The notes beneath the pieces are model-generated. The model worked only from the letters and a program-made list of their open reading frames with translations. It did not search any database and was not told the DNA's origin. A stretch of DNA of 31,288 bases from NCBI GenBank assembly GCA_002432425.1, contig DJEL01000030.1:1-31288 (forward strand), in the 5' to 3' direction. Shown here in pieces: positions 1 to 8,186 of the stretch; the first letter of the stretch is position 1, and every line of letters starts with the position of its first letter. Origin of the DNA: Lachnospiraceae bacterium UBA5899 (GTDB taxonomy: Bacteria > Bacillota > Clostridia > Lachnospirales > Lachnospiraceae). The translations under genes were made by a program, and so were the position numbers.

Positions 1-57
1 TATTTTAAGTATACAATAAACACTCATCCATTGTTTCAGCAATTTTCTTTTTTTCAT
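1..57 (-). CDS. Start of a small ORF, possibly an AgrD-like signal peptide precursor (partial)
   Basis: An ATG at 57-55 on the minus strand follows a perfect AGGAGG at about 71-66. It opens 19 codons before the window ends, reading MKKRKLLKQWMSVYCILKI. It lies about 90 nt downstream of an Agr-type sensor kinase on the same strand. In agr loci the short cationic, amphipathic pre-peptide AgrD or the processing protease AgrB sits next to agrC/agrA, so a signalling peptide is plausible. The Lys/Arg-rich start and following hydrophobic residues fit AgrD, but no thiolactone core can be seen because the gene runs off the edge. The ribosome binding site and start are seen; the identity is inferred. 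Confidence 0.45.
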   Translation of the reverse strand, partial: MKKRKLLKQWMSVYCILKI

Positions 58-148
58 TTGCCTTCCTCCTTTCAAGGATAGGTTACAACAATATGACTCC
101 TTGTGCTTTAAGTTGTAAAAAGAAGTATATATTAATGTCATTTTTAAC

Positions 149-1423
149 TCAATCAGTTCCTCCTCCAATATACATAATTACATTTGTTGTAAATATATTG
201 TCTTTCATAGTAATGTCCATCTTCCCATTATATTTTGCAACAATCTGTCGTATACTCTTTATCCCAATACCATGTTCCTGGCTCTTTTCCTTTGTTGTTA
301 TAAAATTAAAGTTGCCAAATCGGTCACCTATGTATATTACGGTTGATTTATCAAAACTATTTTGTATAAATATATTTAATATACCTTTTTCCATTTTAAT
401 CTTAATCTGTAAATATTTATCACTGGTTTTTTCTGCAGCACTAATTGCATTTTCAATAAGATTTGCCAATAAAGCATTTATTTCATAAGAACTAAGCAAA
501 GGTTCTGGTATTGTTATCTTGCTCTCTACCGTCTTTAATACCTTTTTTGCTTTGGAAAGTAAATAATTTATTAGACTATCTACATCTGGATTTTCTGTTC
601 TCACATTCATCTCCACCATATCATTTGCATAGTCCATCTGTGCAATATACTGACGAATTTCTTTGATTTTATTATTTTCTGCAAGAAATCGAAGTTCACT
701 AACATGATGTCTTAAATCATGTTGAATTATTTTTAACCTTTCTTCATTTTTTTGTATAAGATTTATTTCATTTGCATATACTTTTACTTGTTGTTTCAAA
801 ATTTCGGTTTCATATTTTGTAACAATTGTTTCACTCATCTGCTTGTAGATAATTATTATAAGAAAGCTAATAATTACCATGCTCAAGCCAACTATGGCAA
901 TTCCTATATTGTCACATGAATTGGTAAACATTAATGCGCATATTGTTATTATGCTGCAAATTGGTACAAAGATAATGGGAAATGAACATGTATTTGTGTT
1001 GCCCATTCTCTTATTGATAATCTTCTCTATACATATCTCACATATAAATGTTAAGGAAACCGATATAATTGCATACACCTGGTTATGTGCCTGACCATCT
1101 TGATACTGTATAAATAAAGATGTACCCACAATGTCACATCCAGCATTAATAATATATATATAACCTATCCCAAACAAAATGTTCTTAATTTTACATGTGT
1201 AAAGGCTAACTATAGCACATATTCCTATAATATTAGTTACTACATTTATCCACATTGTGTGGTATCGCATAAATAGTCCTGTATTCAAAATCCAAAAAGC
1301 AAGCATGATAATAAATTTTTTTATTATTTTTATATTGTGTTCCTTAAAGAGAGTTTCAGCAAATTTATCAATCAAATATATTCTAAAAGCATTTGTTATA
1401 ATGCAAGAAATAAAATCAATCAT
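149..1423 (-). CDS. AgrC-type membrane sensor histidine kinase (GHKL ATPase domain)
   Basis: 424 residues. The N-terminal half (about 1-195) is a run of hydrophobic membrane segments typical of AgrC-like receptors. A linker coiled region (200-230) leads to an H-box IIQHDLRHH with phospho-acceptor His235, an N-box NLIENAISAA near 321-330, and a short G-box HGIGIKSIRQIV at 384-395. That layout is the HPK10/GHKL class that senses peptide pheromones and phosphorylates a LytTR regulator. The start overlaps the end of the upstream response regulator by 8 nt, so the two are translationally coupled. The gene is strikingly AT-rich compared with the rest of the window. The ligand is unknown; the small ORF at 1-57 is the nearest candidate source. 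Confidence 0.88.
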   Translation of the reverse strand: MIDFISCIITNAFRIYLIDKFAETLFKEHNIKIIKKFIIMLAFWILNTGLFMRYHTMWINVVTNIIGICAIVSLYTCKIKNILFGIGYIYIINAGCDIVGTSLFIQYQDGQAHNQVYAIISVSLTFICEICIEKIINKRMGNTNTCSFPIIFVPICSIITICALMFTNSCDNIGIAIVGLSMVIISFLIIIIYKQMSETIVTKYETEILKQQVKVYANEINLIQKNEERLKIIQHDLRHHVSELRFLAENNKIKEIRQYIAQMDYANDMVEMNVRTENPDVDSLINYLLSKAKKVLKTVESKITIPEPLLSSYEINALLANLIENAISAAEKTSDKYLQIKIKMEKGILNIFIQNSFDKSTVIYIGDRFGNFNFITTKEKSQEHGIGIKSIRQIVAKYNGKMDITMKDNIFTTNVIMYIGGGTD

Positions 1424-2129
1424 TTATCATGTCCTTTAACAATTTATTTCTAACTTTTTTTCGATGAATTTTACTTATTGTAAAAATGCTATTATCCGTC
1501 ATCTGTATTACTTCGTAAGTATACTTTTTAATATATTTTTTATTAATAATATATGACTTATGTATAATAATAAAATCCTCTGTCAACTTTTTATATTCGT
1601 CACTTAATTTTCCATAAAATTTATATGTACAATCTCCAATAACAACTTCTACTTTGCGTCCTTGGCTCATAATATATCTAATTTCGCCCATTGGAATAAA
1701 TACATACTCTTTACCTTGCTGAATAATATATCTTACATTTCTTTTATTTACAATTTTAATAGCAAGGTCCATGCTTGCATATATTTTACCTATTGTAATT
1801 GGTTTTATAATAAAATCCATGGGTTGTGTTTTAAAAAGCTCTTTTGCATAAAAGTCTTTCCCAGAAATATATATTATCTGCATATCCCTATTTTCTAAAT
1901 TATTCCTTATATAATTCCCCACTTCTATTCCCGAAATTTTTAATAATTCAATATCCAAAAATAATATATCCAATTGCATATCATCTCTTAAATATTCAAT
2001 TATACCTTCACCTGTATACCATATATATATATCTATTTTTAGTTTATGTTCTTCTGCATATTTAATAATAAATTCTTCAATTCTGCTACATATACTTATC
2101 CCATCATCACATATTCCCACTTTGTACAT
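1416..2129 (-). CDS. LytTR-family response regulator (AgrA/ComE-like)
   Basis: 237 residues. The receiver domain occupies roughly 1-125, with the acidic pair D8/D9, phospho-acceptor Asp59 in LFLDIEL, and the conserved lysine in FIIKPI. The C-terminal half (about 135-235) has the LytTR DNA-binding pattern, including an IHKSYIINKKYI segment. LytTR regulators bind direct repeats and usually activate their own agr-type operon. The start ATG at 2129 follows an AAAAGGGA ribosome binding site. It is the first gene of the minus-strand unit and overlaps the sensor kinase. AT-rich codon use matches the kinase and not the genes to the right. Confidence 0.88.
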   Translation of the reverse strand: MYKVGICDDGISICSRIEEFIIKYAEEHKLKIDIYIWYTGEGIIEYLRDDMQLDILFLDIELLKISGIEVGNYIRNNLENRDMQIIYISGKDFYAKELFKTQPMDFIIKPITIGKIYASMDLAIKIVNKRNVRYIIQQGKEYVFIPMGEIRYIMSQGRKVEVVIGDCTYKFYGKLSDEYKKLTEDFIIIHKSYIINKKYIKKYTYEVIQMTDNSIFTISKIHRKKVRNKLLKDMIND

Positions 2130-2183
2130 AAAAAATCCCTTTTCATTTTGTAGATTTTGTTAAACTATTATTATATATAATAT

Positions 2184-2212
2184 ATTATATACTCTTTATT
2201 TTGTGTATTCAA
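2184..2212 (-). promoter_or_regulatory. Promoter of the Agr-like two-component operon
   Basis: On the minus strand a TTGAAT (-35, 2212-2207) is separated by exactly 17 nt from TATAAT (-10, 2189-2184), 55 nt before the response regulator start. The region is very AT-rich, so chance matches are likelier than elsewhere, but the spacing is ideal. Confidence 0.6.
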
Positions 2213-2373
2213 TATCGTATCGCATTATATGTATGTTTTCTAAAATCAATATTCATCCATCTATAAATAATCTTAAGATTTCTTTTTACAGCACCGCTTA
2301 GACTTAAATAACAAATTTAACTTTTGTCCCTCCTTTTCCTGCTAAATCGGGACTTTTCTTTTTCTCCTCACAG
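2213..2373. other. Intergenic stretch without recognised features
   Basis: This lies between the divergent Agr-like promoter and the promoter of the plus-strand operon. It is AT-rich on the left and pyrimidine-rich around 2320-2370. No ORF with a ribosome binding site, RNA gene or strong hairpin was seen. Confidence 0.5.
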
Positions 2374-2382
2374 TGCTATAAT
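2374..2382 (+). promoter_or_regulatory. Extended -10 promoter of the membrane protein/hydrolase operon
   Basis: TGCTATAAT is an extended -10 element with a perfect TATAAT at 2377-2382. The -35 region (about 2354-2359, TTTTCT) is poor, as is usual for extended -10 promoters. Transcription would start near 2389, immediately before the palindrome at 2391-2404. Confidence 0.6.
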
Positions 2383-2390
2383 CCTTTTGA

Positions 2391-2404
2391 TTAGCATAAG
2401 CTAA
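2391..2404. promoter_or_regulatory. Palindromic operator TTAGC-ATAA-GCTAA (copy 1)
   Basis: A 14-bp site with perfect 5-bp arms lies at about +2 of the plus-strand promoter. The same TTAGC-N4-GCTAA arrangement recurs at 7279-7292, and with one mismatch at 7313-7326, around the ABC transporter promoter. The arms resemble the SlyA/MarR-type site TTAGCAAGCTAA. Its position suggests repression by blocking transcription initiation. Confidence 0.65.
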
Positions 2405-2467
2405 CTATTGCGATTAGGCGGAAATTACCGTTTCGCAGCATGCTATTTCAAATATGGGAGGACAAAA

Positions 2468-3166
2468 ATGAATACTTACGATTTATCTAAAGTGAAAAAA
2501 CTTCTTATCTACGGAATGATTGGCGGCGTTCTGACCATGATTGGCGACTGCCTGCTTTTGGGTGTGGACTCCGTTGGCGCCGTCGGTGCTTTCGGTCAGT
2601 ACATCCTGGCTGCCCAGAAAGTCAGCTATACCCGGATAGGACTTGCCGGTTTCTTCGGCTATGTGGGCATTCCGGTTTCCATTTTCGGATATTATGTTTT
2701 GTATGAGATTATGGAAGATAAAACTTCTCTGCTTGCCAGATTATACCGGGCATCGCTTTACGCTTTCGTTGCTTTCGGCGGCGCCATCCATATTATCTGC
2801 TGCTATCTGCTCACCGGCATGAAGAAAGCACTGGAAACCGGCACGGCACCCGATGACAACATCGTGACCGTTATCCTGCAGGAACAGGGCGGTTACATTG
2901 TTCCCTGCTTTGTCGTTTTCTTCCTGTTCTATTTTATCAATGTCGTTACCATGGCTCTCATCATTGCCAAGAAGAAAACCTGCCTGCCCGGCTGGATGTG
3001 GATTATCAACCCTTTACTTTTCAAGATTTTATTTAACGGTCTCGGAAAAATGAGTACTTCCGCCGTTCTTAACGGTATTGCCTGCTCCAACATGAGCCTC
3101 GGCGCCCTGGTTATCTTTACTGTCTGGATGATTGTTCTGTGCAAGAAGAGCAGCAAGACTGCCTAA
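2468..3166 (+). CDS. Multi-pass membrane protein of unknown function (possibly DUF6796)
   Basis: 232 residues from the ATG at 2468, chosen because GGGAGGA ends 5 nt upstream; an upstream ATG at 2408 has no ribosome binding site and overlies the leader. About six hydrophobic segments are visible (near 12-32, 58-80, 95-117, 142-166, 175-190, 209-226), with a lysine-rich C-terminus. The overall look recalls the uncharacterised DUF6796 family, but this is memory of the pattern and not a search result. It is first in an operon with the hydrolase 19 nt downstream and sits under the TTAGC operator. No catalytic motif was recognised. A role in responding to a toxic or lipophilic compound with the hydrolase is only an inference. 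Confidence 0.75.
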   Translation: MNTYDLSKVKKLLIYGMIGGVLTMIGDCLLLGVDSVGAVGAFGQYILAAQKVSYTRIGLAGFFGYVGIPVSIFGYYVLYEIMEDKTSLLARLYRASLYAFVAFGGAIHIICCYLLTGMKKALETGTAPDDNIVTVILQEQGGYIVPCFVVFFLFYFINVVTMALIIAKKKTCLPGWMWIINPLLFKILFNGLGKMSTSAVLNGIACSNMSLGALVIFTVWMIVLCKKSSKTA

Positions 3167-3185
3167 GGGAAAGGATTTTACCTCT

Positions 3186-4049
3186 ATGTTAATGAAGAAT
3201 TACACGTATTTAAAAGATGGATTTGAAGGAAAATTGTACGATGCCCAGAATGGGGATGACAGACTTTTAATTGTCATTCAGGGATTAAAGGGACTGGAGC
3301 TGCCGGAAAAATACGCCGAGCTTTTTTCCGCAAAAGGCTATTCCACCCTTGCCCTGCAGTATTACGGTGCGGAGGGGCAGCCCTCCGATATGCGCGCCAT
3401 ACCTCTTGAGCAATTCCAGACCGCTATCGACTGTCTGAAAACACATGACAACGGGCGTTTCAAGAGATTTGGCATTTACGGAAATTCCAAGGGCGCCGGC
3501 ATGGCGCTGCTTGCTGCCAGCGTGGTTCCCGACTTAAGTCTTGTGATTGCCGCTTCTTCTTTCGGACACATCATGCAGGGCACCGGCAAGGAAAAGGACA
3601 ATCCCTGCAAGGCCATGGTTTCTTTCCACGGTGCAGATTTCCCCTATGTGCCTGCCGAGCATGTTTTTTCCGACTTCTTAAAAAGATGTTTCCGGGAACA
3701 CCGCATACAGACTCTTTACTTTTTCGATGAATGGGATAAAAAAGGAACGGAAGAGAACGAGATACCGGTGGAAAATATCAAGGGCGACATCCTGTTTTTA
3801 ACTTCTACGCACGATGAGTCCGTGCCCGCCAAACGGGATGCCGAGCTTCTGACCGCCCGCCTTAAGAGATGCGGATTTGCCTATCATTTCCGGCATGTCA
3901 ATTCCGAAACGGGCAGCCACAATCTGGGATATTTTCCGGTCAACAACAAGTTTCTTCCCCGGGAAAAACATTTCCCCGAAGAATGCCAGCAGGCAAGAGA
4001 AGAAACTTTATCACTGATTTTAGATACGCTATCAAAATGGCAGGTGTAA
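3186..4049 (+). CDS. Alpha/beta hydrolase, BAAT C-terminal (acyl-CoA thioesterase-like) family
   Basis: 287 residues from ATG 3186, with AAAGGA at 3171-3176 as ribosome binding site; the frame is open further upstream only through the preceding gene. The nucleophile elbow GIYGNSKGAGMAL places the catalytic serine at residue 101. Candidate Asp210 lies in TSTHDESVPAK, and candidate His245 in ETGSHNLGYF. This Ser-Asp-His order and the C-terminal PVNNKFLPREKHF region resemble the BAAT_C/dienelactone hydrolase group, which hydrolyses or transfers acyl groups. There is no signal peptide, so it should be cytoplasmic. It is co-transcribed with the membrane protein at 2468-3166. The substrate cannot be deduced. 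Confidence 0.8.
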   Translation: MLMKNYTYLKDGFEGKLYDAQNGDDRLLIVIQGLKGLELPEKYAELFSAKGYSTLALQYYGAEGQPSDMRAIPLEQFQTAIDCLKTHDNGRFKRFGIYGNSKGAGMALLAASVVPDLSLVIAASSFGHIMQGTGKEKDNPCKAMVSFHGADFPYVPAEHVFSDFLKRCFREHRIQTLYFFDEWDKKGTEENEIPVENIKGDILFLTSTHDESVPAKRDAELLTARLKRCGFAYHFRHVNSETGSHNLGYFPVNNKFLPREKHFPEECQQAREETLSLILDTLSKWQV

Positions 4050-4064
4050 ACACACCTGCCATTT
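4035..4064. terminator. Bidirectional hairpin terminator between convergent operons
   Basis: A perfect 13-bp stem (AAATGGCAGGTGT at 4035-4047 with its complement at 4052-4064) and a 4-nt loop lie between the end of the hydrolase and the end of the ABC permease. The hydrolase stop codon (4047-4049) is inside the hairpin. The T tracts are short (TTT or TTTT), so termination strength is uncertain. Confidence 0.7.
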
Positions 4065-4122
4065 CTATGATTATTCTGACAAACATTTCAAGCTGTTCTA
4101 ACGCACCTTCAAATATTTCCGG

Positions 4123-6417
4123 TTATTCCAACGGGCACTTCAGGCTTTCGACCATATCCACCTTTTTCAGCTTTCTGCCGGACAGGCACAGGGCAAGTAC
4201 ATATGCTACCACTACGATTGCCGCACTTACCAGAATGGTGAGCGGCTTTACGGGCAGCCCCATATACATACCCGATGACTGGGCAGATGCCGCCATCATG
4301 GAATAAGCGGTCAGATAGCCAAGCGGTACTCCCACCACAAATCCGATGGGCACCAGAAGGTGATTGGATGTCATTACAAACTGCCGCACTTCTTTGCTTC
4401 TGTAGCCCAGCACCTCCAGCATGGAAATATTTCTCTTTCCTTCTTCCACAATCATGCCGGACATCATATTTATCATCAGAAGACAGATAATCACGCCCAG
4501 CACCTTTAAGATTTGCAGAACGATGCCGGAAACTGACGACAGACGTTTTACCTGATTTTCATAGTCCTTCAAAGATGCGTTTTTCCGAAGCAGGTCCGCC
4601 GGAATATCCAGCTTTTCTTTGCTGATAATTACATTGTATTCCGTGTCTGGTCTGCCTAAAATATCCGCCATGTTCTGCTTGCTGGTCAGAACAAGCTGCA
4701 GAACATCATTTTCCACAATGCCGCTTATCACCACTTTGGTTTCCTGCATGGTAACGGTATTGTAAAAGGCAAACTCATCTCCCGGCTTTATGCCGTAGGT
4801 TCTTGCCGCCGAACTCGTCATATAATACTCACCGTAAATCGGTGCCTTGCCGTCCACCGTTTCATGGAAAATATCATTTTCTTCATCATATCCGATAAGG
4901 TTGAAACGGGAGTCATCCGCACTTGCGCCGAAGCTTACATCAAAAATAGCATCTCCGCCGTAAGGATTTTCCGTCTGATAGTTCTTAAATCCATACTCGT
5001 ACTGTCCGCCCAGCATAGCCAAAGGCACCTTGTTTTCCAGCAAATTGTTCCACGCATCCTGGAAGGAACCGCCCAGCACAATACAAAGTGTGGCAACCGC
5101 AATGCCGATAATCAGCGTGATGCTCCGGGAGGCATTCATAAATACCGCACGCACATTGTAAACAAGTTTCAGATTTGCCTGACTGTTACGGAAAACACGC
5201 ACATTTTTTTCTTTCTGCAGGCCGTGAAGCAGGGACACCGCATCGGCTTTCAGGGCTTTGTTCAGAACCAGATAGGAAACCAGTCCGTAAACCACAATCG
5301 GGAACAGCACCGCAACACCCACTAATTTCCAGGGCATGACGACCTGATACTCCGTATATTCCAAATCCTGAAAATAAAATTCGCAGAACAGTTTTGCAAA
5401 AGGAATGCTTCCTATAACGCCTATGATATCACCGGCGATGGCGGGCACCATGCCATATACCATGTAATGACGCACCAGCTCACCCTTCCGGTAGCCAAGC
5501 GCCATCAGGGTACCGATGGTCTTTCCGTCCCTTTTTATCATTCTCCGAAGAACCATGGCAATCACTGCCACCACGATTATCATAATGATGGGAGCGTACA
5601 GGGAAAATTCCGCCACCAAGTCATCCGCTTCGCTGTAAATCAGGGAAATACGGGAATTGGAGGCTTTTTCCAGGTATTCCTGGGTGTCGTATTTTTCATA
5701 AATCTCCGTGCGGAAGGCGGTCTCTTTGTCCCTGTCATGGTACAGAACCGAATACTGCTGTGCGCCGTTTCCCAGCATTGCAAAATCTTCGGGGTACACA
5801 ATGCCGATACCAAAACCGGACTTATCCGCTGCGGTTTCCGACAAATCATACAGCATGACCGCATAATCGGATTTCATGATGAACCCGCGCACAGTAAAGG
5901 ACTTTCCCTCTGCGCTCACACTGCCACCCTGCTCTGCACTCACATTATCGACCTGTCCTGCACTATACTCTGCCGTGCCGTCCTGTCCGATAACCATCGT
6001 ATCCCCTATGGCAATGTTATTGGCTTTTGCATAGCGGTAGGTAAGAAGGATATCCCCCGGCTCTTTCAGGTCACTTCCCTCCGTAATGGTGTAGTAATCC
6101 ATTTTTTCCGTAGGGGAAAACAGACGCAGCTTGGTGTCCTGATAGGCAGAGTCCAGATATTCCTGCTTTTCCAGTGTCAGGTCATAGTTTTTTTCCAGTT
6201 CCGCCATTTCTTCTTCCGTAATCGGAATTTGTGTCTGGAAGCTGGCATCCTCTATGTTTGTTTTTTCATAATACGCATCTGCCCAGGTATACAGGGACTC
6301 GCTGACCGCAAACGCACCAATCAGCAGCATGACCGTAATTGCGGTGAGCAGGCTTCCCGTCAGATAAAAGGACAGGTTCTTTTTGATACTTCTGGTTATT
6401 TTTCGTTGTAAAGTCAT
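4123..6417 (-). CDS. ABC transporter permease with two FtsX-like domains (MacB-like)
   Basis: 764 residues. An N-terminal membrane helix (about 17-39) is followed by a large extracytoplasmic domain. A three-helix FtsX block around 265-395 includes the GTLMALGYRKGEL coupling segment. A second extracytoplasmic region follows, then a C-terminal FtsX block around 640-755 with MLEVLGYRSKEVRQF. Duplicate FtsX modules are typical of MacB/LolE-type permeases that move lipids, peptides or drugs rather than small solutes. The ATG at 6417 overlaps the TGA of the ATPase gene by one base (TGATG), so the two are co-translated. Expression should follow the operator-controlled promoter at 7276-7304. The substrate is unknown. 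Confidence 0.9.
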   Translation of the reverse strand: MTLQRKITRSIKKNLSFYLTGSLLTAITVMLLIGAFAVSESLYTWADAYYEKTNIEDASFQTQIPITEEEMAELEKNYDLTLEKQEYLDSAYQDTKLRLFSPTEKMDYYTITEGSDLKEPGDILLTYRYAKANNIAIGDTMVIGQDGTAEYSAGQVDNVSAEQGGSVSAEGKSFTVRGFIMKSDYAVMLYDLSETAADKSGFGIGIVYPEDFAMLGNGAQQYSVLYHDRDKETAFRTEIYEKYDTQEYLEKASNSRISLIYSEADDLVAEFSLYAPIIMIIVVAVIAMVLRRMIKRDGKTIGTLMALGYRKGELVRHYMVYGMVPAIAGDIIGVIGSIPFAKLFCEFYFQDLEYTEYQVVMPWKLVGVAVLFPIVVYGLVSYLVLNKALKADAVSLLHGLQKEKNVRVFRNSQANLKLVYNVRAVFMNASRSITLIIGIAVATLCIVLGGSFQDAWNNLLENKVPLAMLGGQYEYGFKNYQTENPYGGDAIFDVSFGASADDSRFNLIGYDEENDIFHETVDGKAPIYGEYYMTSSAARTYGIKPGDEFAFYNTVTMQETKVVISGIVENDVLQLVLTSKQNMADILGRPDTEYNVIISKEKLDIPADLLRKNASLKDYENQVKRLSSVSGIVLQILKVLGVIICLLMINMMSGMIVEEGKRNISMLEVLGYRSKEVRQFVMTSNHLLVPIGFVVGVPLGYLTAYSMMAASAQSSGMYMGLPVKPLTILVSAAIVVVAYVLALCLSGRKLKKVDMVESLKCPLE

Positions 6418-7127
6418 CAGATTGTCAACTCCTTTACACTTACCTTTTGCTGCTCCACATTGCTGACGATTTTTCCGTCGTGAATGCGGATAACGCGGTC
6501 CGCCATACCGGCTATTCCTTCATTATGGGTAATAATCACAATGGTTGTGCGGTACTTTTCGTTGATTTTTTCTAGAATGGACAGCACATCCCTTGCCGAA
6601 ACGGAATCCAGTGCACCGGTCAGCTCATCGCATAAAAGCAGCGCGGGATTTTTCACCAGTGCTCTGCCGATGGCGCATCTCTGCTGCTGTCCGCCGGACA
6701 GATCCGTGGGGAAATGCTTGGCATGCTGTGCCAGTCCCAAGTCCTTCAAAAGTTCCTCTATGGGCAGCGGATTTTCGGAAATATCCTGCACCACGCGGAT
6801 GTTTTCCTGCACATTCAGTTCCGCAATCAGGTTATAGGACTGAAAGACTACGCCGATTTTCTTTCTGCGGTATTCCACCAGCTCCTTGCGTCCCAGTTTT
6901 GTAATATCCACGCCGTCCACTACGATGTTTCCTTCGTCCAGGCTATCCAGTCCGCCCAGCATATTTAAGAGCGTGCTTTTACCCGAACCGGAGGGTCCCA
7001 GTATCACGCAGATGTCGCCCTTTCCAATGTTCAAATCCACATGGTTCAGAGCATAGAGTTCATTTTCCCCTTTGCCGTATTTTTTTACTGCATTCTGTAC
7101 GGTTATCATGTTTTCTTTATTATCCAT
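6417..7127 (-). CDS. ABC transporter ATP-binding protein (LolD/MacB type)
   Basis: 236 residues from ATG 7127, preferred because AAGGAAG lies 6 nt upstream; an in-frame TTG at 7151 has no such support. Motifs in order: Walker A GPSGSGKST (44-52), Q-loop VFQSYNL (about 94-100), signature LSGGQQQR (143-150), Walker B LLLCDE with catalytic Glu168, and H-loop His201 in IITHNEG. The usual CDEPTGALD motif reads CDELTGALD here, a single Pro-to-Leu change next to Walker B. It drives the FtsX permease encoded directly downstream and belongs to the family of mechanotransducing or extruding transporters. The promoter carries two copies of the TTAGC operator. Confidence 0.93.
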   Translation of the reverse strand: MDNKENMITVQNAVKKYGKGENELYALNHVDLNIGKGDICVILGPSGSGKSTLLNMLGGLDSLDEGNIVVDGVDITKLGRKELVEYRRKKIGVVFQSYNLIAELNVQENIRVVQDISENPLPIEELLKDLGLAQHAKHFPTDLSGGQQQRCAIGRALVKNPALLLCDELTGALDSVSARDVLSILEKINEKYRTTIVIITHNEGIAGMADRVIRIHDGKIVSNVEQQKVSVKELTI

Positions 7128-7275
7128 TCTGCTCTTCCTTCTTTTCTGCAATTTTCGTTCTGCAAGTCTGTCTTATTGTCTGGGTCGATTTCACGCAGCC
7201 ATTCAGGACCGTATTCGCAAGAATGCTGTTGACACAGCGTTCCTTTTGCATGGCTCTGAATAGCGATATATTTTT

Positions 7276-7304
7276 ATATTAGCCGTGGCTAACTACATTG
7301 TCAA
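7276..7304 (-). promoter_or_regulatory. Consensus promoter of the ABC transporter operon
   Basis: On the minus strand TTGACA (7304-7299) is followed after exactly 17 nt by TAATAT (7281-7276). The palindrome at 7279-7292 lies in the spacer and enters the -10 element, and a second copy lies just upstream of the -35. A strong promoter masked by two operator copies implies tight repression that is lifted by a signal. Confidence 0.8.
7279..7292. promoter_or_regulatory. Palindromic operator TTAGC-CGTG-GCTAA (copy 2)
   Basis: This has the same arms and spacing as the site at 2391-2404 but a different centre. It covers the spacer and the first bases of the -10 of the ABC operon promoter, a classic repressor position. 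Confidence 0.7.
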
Positions 7305-7312
7305 CAGAAAAG

Positions 7313-7326
7313 TTAGTTTCGGCTAA
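7313..7326. promoter_or_regulatory. Palindromic operator TTAGT-TTCG-GCTAA (copy 3, one mismatch)
   Basis: The third copy has one arm mismatch. It starts 34 bp from copy 2 and lies just upstream of the -35 of the ABC promoter. Spacing near three helical turns allows two dimers to bind on about the same face. Confidence 0.6.
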
Positions 7327-7425
7327 CCGTTTATAAAAAGGAGCAGTGTCACGGATGATGGCAAGCGGATGGGTGCGATGCAGAAGCCCTTGTGAAAGGA
7401 ATGGCGTTATCCCGTGCGGAAGGAA

Positions 7426-7455
7426 TTGACAGGTGCGAATAATAAGGCTTATAAT
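7426..7455 (+). promoter_or_regulatory. Promoter of the phosphoribosyltransferase gene
   Basis: TTGACA at 7426-7431 and TATAAT at 7450-7455 are separated by 18 nt. The predicted start near 7462 leaves a leader of about 50 nt. The remaining non-coding DNA between 7327 and 7425 shows no other feature. Confidence 0.75.
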
Positions 7456-7513
7456 AAGGAGAAAAGCGGAGATGGCAATATCTCCCTTTTAATTTTACTG
7501 GGAGGTATGGAAA

Positions 7514-8122
7514 ATGTCAGTAGCAGACAGCGTTAAGACACAGGTTGTCACCGTCGGTGACAAAGAGTATTTGAGAGTTACTTTGGAGGACAAGGTTTTT
7601 GACCTTCCTTTTGTTATGATTGGTGGAAATAAGGTAGCATTCCTTGACATCTCCGGTCAGGTCAGCATGAATGAAAAATCCGCAGACTTACTGGTTAAGA
7701 AGATGCTGGAAGAGGGCGTTACCTTTGATACTATTTTAAATCCCGTTGCAAAGAGCAACGCTTTGGCTCATGCCATTGCCGTACGTTGGGCTGAGCAGGT
7801 GAACCCCGAACTTACCCACACCGTAGTAGCACGTAAAGCAAAGGGCGGCGAGCATCACGCAGTAGAGGCTTCTTACAAGTCCGTTACGACTTCCGTAGAG
7901 CAGTCCTTATATCTGACCGATGATGATGTTGCTTACATGAAGGGCAAAAAAGTCCTTTTAGTAGATGACGTTTACGGCGGCGGCGGTACTACCAAGGCTC
8001 TGAAATCTCTGGTTGAGCAGGCAGGCGCAACCGTTTCCGCTCATGCAGTTGTTGCAGTAGAAGAAGGCGGCAGCTATCCCAAAGGTCTGGTATATCTGTA
8101 TGCCCTTCCCGTAAATCCGTAA
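7514..8122 (+). CDS. Type I phosphoribosyltransferase (adenine/xanthine PRTase-like)
   Basis: 202 residues; GGGAGG precedes the ATG by 8 nt. The PRPP-binding loop is VLLVDDVYGGGGTTKAL (147-163): the acidic pair D151/D152 and a glycine-rich loop mark the type I PRTase fold. An earlier NPVAKSNALAHAIA segment (76-89) matches the region upstream of the fold's active site. The family transfers a base to PRPP in purine salvage or acts as a PRPP-sensing regulator. The tetraglycine loop differs from the DDVLATGGT form of classical Apt, so the base specificity is open. It is monocistronic, with its own promoter and a hairpin terminator. Confidence 0.75.
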   Translation: MSVADSVKTQVVTVGDKEYLRVTLEDKVFDLPFVMIGGNKVAFLDISGQVSMNEKSADLLVKKMLEEGVTFDTILNPVAKSNALAHAIAVRWAEQVNPELTHTVVARKAKGGEHHAVEASYKSVTTSVEQSLYLTDDDVAYMKGKKVLLVDDVYGGGGTTKALKSLVEQAGATVSAHAVVAVEEGGSYPKGLVYLYALPVNP

Positions 8123-8133
8123 TAATCCGTGAT

Positions 8134-8171
8134 TTTACGTGTACGGAAACAAAAGTTAGAATTCACGTAAA
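8134..8171. repeat. Short inverted repeat TTTACGTG-N22-CACGTAAA
   Basis: Perfect 8-bp arms enclose 22 nt just after the phosphoribosyltransferase gene. Length (38 bp) and arm sequence resemble the CGTGG/CCACG-bounded unit at 15769-15807, but the interiors differ. It may be an unrelated hairpin. Confidence 0.35.
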
Positions 8172-8186
8172 TGCAAAAATGATTTC

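Noticed and set aside
5467..6411. Long plus-strand open frame of 314 codons opposite the ABC permease
   Set aside because: It is antisense to a clear FtsX permease, has a His/Gln-rich composition typical of shadows, and has no convincing ribosome binding site or known motif.
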